Assembly (NCBI GenBank): GCA_014155875.1
Contig: JACEFZ010001381.1
Span: forward strand, 731,001-795,000
Direction of reading: 5' to 3'
DNA: 64,000 nucleotides
DNA from: Cepaea nemoralis
Taxonomy: Eukaryota; Mollusca; Gastropoda; Stylommatophora; Helicidae
How positions within the stretch are numbered: position 1 is the first letter of the stretch; the number at the start of each line of letters is the position of its first letter. This document shows, piece after piece, positions 57,301-64,000 of this stretch. The notes under the pieces are model-generated. The model searched no databases. It was given only the letters and a program-made list of their open reading frames with translations, and was not told the DNA's origin. A program made the translations under genes and the position numbers.

Positions 57301-58990
57301 CCTCACAAAGCTTCATGTCCCAGTCTTGGCCATGTCCCCCGCCTCTTGCAGCTTCATGTCCCAGTCTTGGCCATTTCTCCCGCCTCGTGAAGCTTCATGT
57401 CCAAATCTTTGACAATTTCTTCCACCTCATGAAGCTTCATGTCCCAGTCTCTGGTCATTTCTCCCGCCTCATGAAGCTTCATGTCCCAGTCTCTGGTCAT
57501 TTCTCCCGCCTCATGCAGCTTCATGTCCCAGTCTCTGGCTATTTCTCCCGCCTCATGCAGCTTCATGTCCCAGTCTCTGGTCATTTCTCCCGCCTCATGC
57601 AGCTTCATGTCCCAGTCTCTGGCTATTTCTCCCGCCTCATGCAGCTTCATTTCCTAGTCTTGGCCATGCCTCCCGCCTCATGCAGCTTCATGTCCCAGTC
57701 TCTGGTCATTTTTTCCGCCTCATGAAGCTTCATGTCCCAGTCTCTGGTCATTTCTTTTGTCTCATGAAGCTTCATGTCCCAGTCTCTGGTCATTTCTATC
57801 GCCTCATGAAGCTTCATGTCCCAGTCTCTGGTCATTTCTTTTGTCTCATGAAGCTTCATGTCCCAGTCTCTGGTAATTTCTTTTGTCTCATGAAGCTTCA
57901 TGTCCCAGTATTGGCCATTTCTCTCGCCTAATGAAGCTTAATGTCCAAATCTCTAACAATTTCTCCCGCCTAATGAAGCTTCATGTCCCAGTCTGTGGTC
58001 ATTTCTCCCGCCTCATGAAGCTTCATGTCCCAGTCTCTGGTCATTTCTTTTGTCTCATGAAGCTTCATGTCCCAGTCTCTGGTCATTTCTTTCGTCTCAT
58101 GAAGCTTCATGTCCCAGTCTCTGGTCATTTCTTTTGTCTCATGAAGCTTCATGTCCCAGTCTCTGGCTATTTCTCCCGCCTCATGCAGCTTCATGTCCCA
58201 ATCTCTGGCTATTTCTCCCGCCTCATGGAGCTTCATGTCCCAGTCTCTGGCTATTTCTCCCGCCTCATGCAGCTTCATGTCCCAGTCTCTGGCTATTTCT
58301 CCCGCCTCATGCAGCTTCATGTCCCAGTCTCTGGCTATTTCTCCCGCCTCATGCAGCTTCGTGCCCCAATCTCTGGCTATTTCTCCCGCCTCATGCAGCT
58401 TCATGTCCCAGTCTCTGGCTATTTCTCCCGCCTCATGCAGCTTCATGTCCCAGTCTCTGGCTATTTCTCCCGCCTCATGCAGCTTCATGTCCCAGTCTCT
58501 GGCTATTTCTCCCGCCTCATGCAGCTTCATGTCCCAGTCTTGGCCATGTCTCCCGCCTCATGCAGCTTCATTTCCTAGTCTTGGCCGTGTCTCCCGCCTC
58601 ATGCAGCTTCATTTCCTAGTCTTGGCGATGTCTCCCGCCTCATGCAGCTTCATTTCCTAGTCTTGGCCATATCTCCCGCCTCATGCAGCTTCATTTCCTA
58701 GTCTTGGCCATGTATCCCGCCGCATGCAGCTTCATTTCCTAGTCTTGGTCATGTATCCCGCCTCATGCAGCTTCATTTCCTAGTCTTGGCCATGTCTCCC
58801 GCCTCATGCAGCTTCATTTCCAAGTCTTGGCCATGTCTCCCGCCTCATGAAGCTTCATGTCCTAGATTTGGTCATTTCTCCCGCCTCATGCAGCTTCATG
58901 TCCCAGTCTCTGGCTATTTCTCCCGCCTCATGCAGCTTAATGTCCCAGTCTTGGCCATGTCTCCCGCCCCATGCAGCTTCATGCCGAAGG
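54385..58990. repeat. Giant 41/42-bp minisatellite, about 110 copies
   Basis: Units contain gcagcttcatgtcccagtct, then ggccat and tctcccgcctc. Class 1 (41 bp, tcttggccat) dominates 54670-56200. Class 2 (42 bp, tctctggtcatttcttttgt or tctctggctatttctcccgc) dominates 56230-56940 and 57420-58530. A third variant with catttcctag lies at the right end. Shared rare variants show block duplications of about 660 and 1499 bp. The 42-bp class reads as a 14-residue repeat, MKLHEAGEMARDWD, on the - strand, but the 41-bp units shift frame. Confidence 0.98.
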
Positions 58991-59109
58991 TGTATGCAAT
59001 ATCCAACGTTCATGTTCATGCTGGTTGGCCCGTGCCTCTTTAATTTGGCCAAAGCATTCCATGATATAGTCCATGAGCCAGTTGTTCCCCCTGTTCAGCA
59101 GATCCTGTA

Positions 59110-59542
59110 GAATGTTACTATGTTCCTTATTCTTGGTCTACGATATTATAAGAATTGTTCTATAACAATAGCGACCCCCCCCCCCCCCTCCTCCTATTCC
59201 CATATTTTTTCTTCTTTACTCATTGTGAAGTGGTCAATGACTCACACCCATGTGTTGTCACAGAGAGATGCATGTTTTCGCGTTTTTATAAACTGTTTGT
59301 AAGCCACTTTGTTGCTGTGTGATATTTGTGTAGAAAACAGTCTGGAAAGAGCGTCGCGAGGTGGTCGTTCTGTGAGCGTTGGCGCTGTAATGTCCACGTC
59401 TAAAATACTCTAGGAGACCCGGTTACAGCCGATGTGGATCTGCAGCTTCACCAGACCACCACTGGGTAGACGGGAGTGGAGAATTCAGCAACTTTGGGAT
59501 CTACAACAACACCAATAGCAACAACTCACCCACACACGCAAG

Positions 59543-59601
<59 letters not shown>

Positions 59602-60555
59602 TGAGAAGAAATAACGACAGTGAAATAGATCGATTCAGACAGACAGACAGGCAGACAGACAGTGGAGAACACTATGTCATTACTGATGCGTAGACTTCCT
59701 GCGATCCGATGACGTAGATTCTCAAGCAATATGTCAGTCCCACATGACAGCAGATTTACGCGGGAAACCCCACATGCCCAGAGGACATCATATCCCAGAA
59801 AAGCTGATCTATTTTGGGAGGCAGTGCTCAGGTAAAGTTGTAATTACCTTTGTAAGTTTAAGACCGATGGCCTTGTGATGGCGAACCGGCTATATCAGCC
59901 TGAATCGTGTGAGGGTGTGATGGTTCACATGTGTGTCAGAGACTGTCATATTCTCGTGATCTCCCGTCAAGTCACGAAGCCGTTCATATTTCAAAAATAA
60001 ACAAATGTATGTGTATTGGTTAACACTCATAGAAGATCAGAGAACTGACATGTAGACATGACAAGACTTCAACTGTAATGGGGGAAAATCCATACGTCAT
60101 CAGTCTTCAAGCATATGTGGGACTGTGGGGGTGCTGATTGTTCCAGTTGGGTAAGTAAATAATGGGCCCCTTCACACACCCTAAGCCCTGGGTATATGGT
60201 GCTATTGTAACAGTAAAGGGAGTAGCTTAGGAGTAAAGAGTTAAGGAATGCTGCGCATTCCTTGACTAGTGGGAAAACCATAGCTAGTGAACGTGTGTGC
60301 ACGAATGAAGAAGTGTATCTAGGCTGGGACACACACGTCACTTGGGGGTCAGCTAGCAGGAAAGTAGGTAAACATCGGAATTTGAGCCTACCATCATTAT
60401 GCTGTAGTGGAACGATTCGACAAATAAAGAATGTTATAAACAACGGAGACTTGTGTCCTATACGATCACGTGTCTTCTAACCTGTGTGTAACACCTCTAC
60501 ACTGTAATACTAGATCCATAGACCCATCAGCACTTCAGGGGTGGTGTGGTCAATA
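59110..60555. other. Mostly unrecognised, with (CA)n
   Basis: A poly-C run at 59176-59187, (CA)n at 59547-59596 and a short (CAGA)n at about 59638-59662. No ORF with family similarity was found. Confidence 0.5.
59547..59596. repeat. (CA)n microsatellite
   Basis: About 24 CA dinucleotides, followed 40 bases later by a short (CAGA)n-type run. Confidence 0.97.
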
Positions 60556-60559
60556 TCAC

Positions 60560-60721
60560 GCTGGCCGCCGTCACTTCTCAAGACATTTCCTGGTTCATAT
60601 TCTAAGCTAGGTCGACATGTCAGCCCAGGCCAATTTCAAACATTCACCTCAATACGAATTCGGACTCATCACCAGCGGGCTGGCTGCCGAGCATCTAGCC
60701 ACTACAATACCGCTGCTCTAC
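60560..60721 (-). repeat. SINE-C copy joined to the 39-bp array
   Basis: On the - strand: gcggtattgtagtggctaga (A-box region), then gatgagtccgaattcgtatt (degraded B box), then attggcctgggctgacatgt. The array begins at the element's 5' side, as at 44575. Confidence 0.7.
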
Positions 60722-62035
60722 GTTCCGGGAGAGAGTGTTGGTTCAATAAGTGACTTTTGGCATCTGGGAGAGAGTGCTGGTTCAATAAGTGACTGTTGGC
60801 ATCTGGGAGAGAGTGCTGGTTCAATAAGTGACTGTTGGCATCTGGGAGAGAGTGCTGGTTCAATAAGTGACTGTTGGCATCTGGGAAAGAGTACTGGTTC
60901 AATAAGTGACTGTTGGCATCTGGGAGAGAGTGCTGGTTCAATAAGTGACTGTTGGCATCTGGGAGAGAGTGCTGGTTCAATAAGTGACTGATGGCATCTG
61001 GGAGAGAGTGCTGGTTCAATAAGTGACTGTTGGCATCTGGGAGAGAGTGCTGGTTCAATAAGTGACTGATGGCATCTGGGAGAGAGTGCTGGTTCAATAA
61101 GTGACTGTTGGCATCTGGGAGAGAGTGCTGGTTCAATAAGTGACTGTTGGCATCTGGGAGAGAGTGCTGGTTCAATAAGTGACTGTTGGCATCTGGGAGA
61201 GAGTGCTGGTTCAATAAGTGACTGATGGCATCTGGGAGAGAGTGCTGGTTCAATAAGTGACTGATGGCATCTGGGAGAGAGTGCTGGTTCAATAAATGAC
61301 TGTTGGCATATGGGAGAGAGTGCTGGTTCAATAAGTGACTGTTGGCATCTGGGAGAGAGTGCTGGTTCAATAAGTGACTGATGGCATCTGGGAGAGAGTG
61401 CTGGTTCAATAAGTGACTGATGGCATCTGGGAGAGAGTGCTGGTTCAATAAGTGACTGATGGCATCTGGGAGAGAGTGCTGGTTCAATAAGTGACTGATG
61501 GCATCTGGGAGAGAGTGCTGGTTCAATAAGTGACTGATGGCATCTGGGAGAGAGTGCTGGTTCAATAAGTGACTGATGGCATCTGGGAGAGAGTGCTGAT
61601 TCAATAAGTGACTGATGGCATCTGGGAGAGAGTGCAGATTCAATAAGTGACTGTTGGCATCTGGGAGAGAGTGCTGGTTCAATAAGTGACTGTTGGCATC
61701 TGGGAGAGAGTGCTGGTTCAATAAGTGACTGATGGCATCTGGGAGAGAGTGCTGGTTCAATAAGTGACTGATGGCATCTGGGAGAGAGTGCTGGTTCAAT
61801 AAGTGACTGATGGCATCTGGGAGAGAGTGCTGGTTCAATAAGTGACTGATGGCATCTGGGAGAGAGTGCTGGTTCAATAAGTGATTGATGACATCTGGGA
61901 GAGAGTGCTGGTTCAATAAGTGACTGTTGGCATCTGGGAGAGAGTGCTGGTTCAATAAGTGACTGTTGGTATCTGGGAGAGAGTGCTGGTTCAATAAGTA
62001 ACTTATGGCGTCTGGGAGAGAGTGCTGGTTTGCCA
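60722..62035. repeat. Minisatellite, 39-bp unit, about 33 copies, indel-free
   Basis: Units contain gggagagagtgctggttcaa, then taagtgactgttggcatct. All units counted are exactly 39 bp. The main variable site is gttggc/gatggc. On the - strand this gives one 463-codon ORF (62093-60702) made of a 13-residue repeat, LLNQHSLPDANSH. The + strand frame is closed by the gatggc variant. Confidence 0.97.
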
Positions 62036-62039
62036 TGCT

Positions 62040-64000
62040 ATAAGTCCAGCATTCATAACAATTACATGCAAAATGTCCAAATAGCACGATCAATAATTTC
62101 GGCTCGACACAAACTTATAAAAGTAAACGAGCAAAGTTCAGAACTGGAACAGCAGGGTAATGACGAAGCCAACGGCCATGCTGAAGATGTTGATACGTAA
62201 TAACATTTAATAAGTTCTCACAGTCAGTTTGAGATTTTCTATCAATTCTATCCGTACCTAGGTGCTTGTTGTTGCCAAGCGGGACCTAGTTCTATTTACA
62301 GGAACTCATTGATACTCAACACTAACCTGCTTACATAGATATTGTACCTTCGTATCTTCCATTGCCCTTCTGTCGCTCTGCCTGCAGTTCTCCTTTGCCG
62401 CTCTGCGCGATGTAGGTCTAGGTACCCCGTAAGTTATGTAGCGACACGTTGTAGCAAACCCTGTATATCTTCCTTCCTTGCTATCTCCGTCGCAGCCACT
62501 GTTTCATGTGCCAACACTATTCTACCGCCAATATTTGCATTTCACGGCCAGCTAGTACCTTCCCAATCAATGTCCTTTCTGTTGATAACTGACGTCACTG
62601 TCCTTTGTGTTCTTTATCAACAGTTTCTTAGTTTCTTGTGGTGTTTTCCTATATGATTTCCTACCGTCTTTTCCGATGACGTCATTCTGTCTAAACGCCA
62701 TGTGGCAGTATGCCCCCCTCCCTTTTAAAATGATGTAATCATTTTTTTACATCAAGAGAATTAACCTGACACATAGCAGTGCAGACACAATGACTTTTAT
62801 GGGACTAGCAAGATGCTATGGACACCTATCGATTACCCACAAAATAAAAAAATAATATAACGGGCACGCCCTCCAATCTACACACCAACGGTAGATGTCG
62901 TGTATACAGCCCATGGGGAGGCTGTACTAACTAATCATAAAGATCAGTCCCTCATTTGTCCCTAAGGACAAGCGTCCTTCTCTAGGTCAAAACCTGGAGT
63001 AAGGGGACGTGAGGAATAAACAGGTACCAGTTGCATCTACTATTGTCTTGTAACCATCTGTGCAGTTATCTCGACTGCTATGTCGTGAATCTTAATCTCA
63101 TCAAACGGGTAGGTGAGGTACCAGTATTATGACGTCATAATTTTAGGCGTAATCGAGGTAAATGCTCTTTAGAGACGTCATCATAAACTCTTTGTGTAGG
63201 TGTGGCAATAATGACCGAGTGACAATATCCTCTAACGGCGTATTTCATAATGTGGTGGCTATACTTGGCAATGGCGATCACAATGAGAATTGAAAAATCT
63301 ACGACCCATCATATGTATAATTAAGTACTAAATGAACAATAATAATAATAATAAGAATATGTAACTACTTAACTCTATGAACTGAAATTATGTGAAAGAA
63401 AATATATATATAATTCTATGCTACGCATTAGCAATAAATTAATAATTAATTACTGAAATTAATAATGTTACTCAAGTAGTAATCACAAGGGTACAATTAA
63501 TATTGACATATGTCGTTTCGCGACGAAAACCGTGTCTATTTTCATCTACTGTATCAGTGTTCAACACATACACTCTCATCAAGAGTCAGGTTTCGATCCT
63601 CGAAATAGCACTATACTATCACTGTTTAATACGAATATGCCTGTACTAATATGACATAACATTATTTTAGAAATACAAACGATTTCCGATAATCCAGAAG
63701 TGTTCAGGTATAGTTCGTCAATTACCCCGTATAGTTCGTCAATTACCGCGCACATGGTCAATCGCACTCGACTGTGCAGTGTCACTTCGTCATGGCGAAC
63801 AATGTCCCTGCCAAAGAACGAATTAAACAAACTATGTACCTATCCGAATAACACTAACAAATTTACCATAATTCGCAATTTGTTGTTTTCAACAGTAATC
63901 TACCTGGGTGATTGTATGCAACATATGTTAATCAGCCTAACGAAAATCCAAATACGAACGCAGACAATAAATAAGAAAATATAACATACATATTTTTTTT
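62040..64000. other. AT-rich region without recognised gene
   Basis: No family-level ORF or SINE was recognised. It contains three TGACGTCA sites, a short (AAT)n at about 63339-63354, and a 20-bp direct repeat gtatagttcgtcaattacc near 63710 and 63730. Confidence 0.5.
62590..63141. promoter_or_regulatory. Cluster of three CRE-type TGACGTCA sites
   Basis: Perfect TGACGTCA at 62590-62597, 62677-62684 and 63130-63137. The third lies in a 16-bp palindrome, attatgacgtcataat. This is the CREB/ATF binding consensus. No adjacent transcript was identified, so a promoter or enhancer role is only a suggestion. Confidence 0.35.

Noticed and set aside
55290..57725. 811-codon + strand ORF with a repeated HVPVSGHF-type motif
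   Set aside because: It is an artefact of the 41/42-bp array: 41-bp units rotate the frame, no frame contains stops, and the product switches between unrelated repeat readings.

Overview
The window is eukaryotic genomic DNA. It holds one recognisable host gene, split by GT-AG introns and buried in tRNA-headed SINEs, decayed non-LTR retrotransposons, DNA-transposon remnants and an extreme density of minisatellites. The gene is the 3' part of POLR1A (largest subunit of RNA polymerase I) on the + strand: ten exons from 2947 to the stop at 35564, about 518 codons, all phase-compatible. The upstream exons lie outside the left edge. Gene structure and repeat content suggest an invertebrate, and a lophotrochozoan such as a mollusc fits best. 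That placement is an inference, not something the sequence proves.

Layout. 1-2946: SINE remnants and two tandem arrays. 2947-35564: POLR1A exons, with introns carrying a 66-bp array split by an RNase H-bearing LINE (target duplication visible), a (CT)n tract, a 62-bp repeat that copies an exon's own 5' splice site seven times, two SINE-A copies, several LINE 3' ends, two piggyBac-like elements in opposite orientation, a 47-bp array grown inside a LINE coding region, and 49-bp and 39-bp arrays joined to SINE-C. 35565-44300: downstream DNA dominated by 67-bp, 44-bp and 46-bp arrays plus LINE 3' ends. 44445-48245: a 46-bp array of about 80 units joined to a SINE. 48250-54060: LINE reverse-transcriptase fragments on both strands and a broken hAT transposase. 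54385-58990: a 41/42-bp array of roughly 110 units. 59550-62035: (CA)n and a 39-bp array of about 33 units. 62040-64000: AT-rich DNA without a recognised gene, with three perfect TGACGTCA sites in about 550 bp.

There is no operon, CRISPR, defence or biosynthetic system here. The interesting signal is structural. Many minisatellites sit inside or directly against retroposons, as if retroposon sequence seeded them. One has multiplied a splice donor of an essential gene. Nested insertions with clean target-site duplications give a relative chronology. Copy numbers and edges are hand counts from reading and are approximate; exon boundaries were checked codon by codon.
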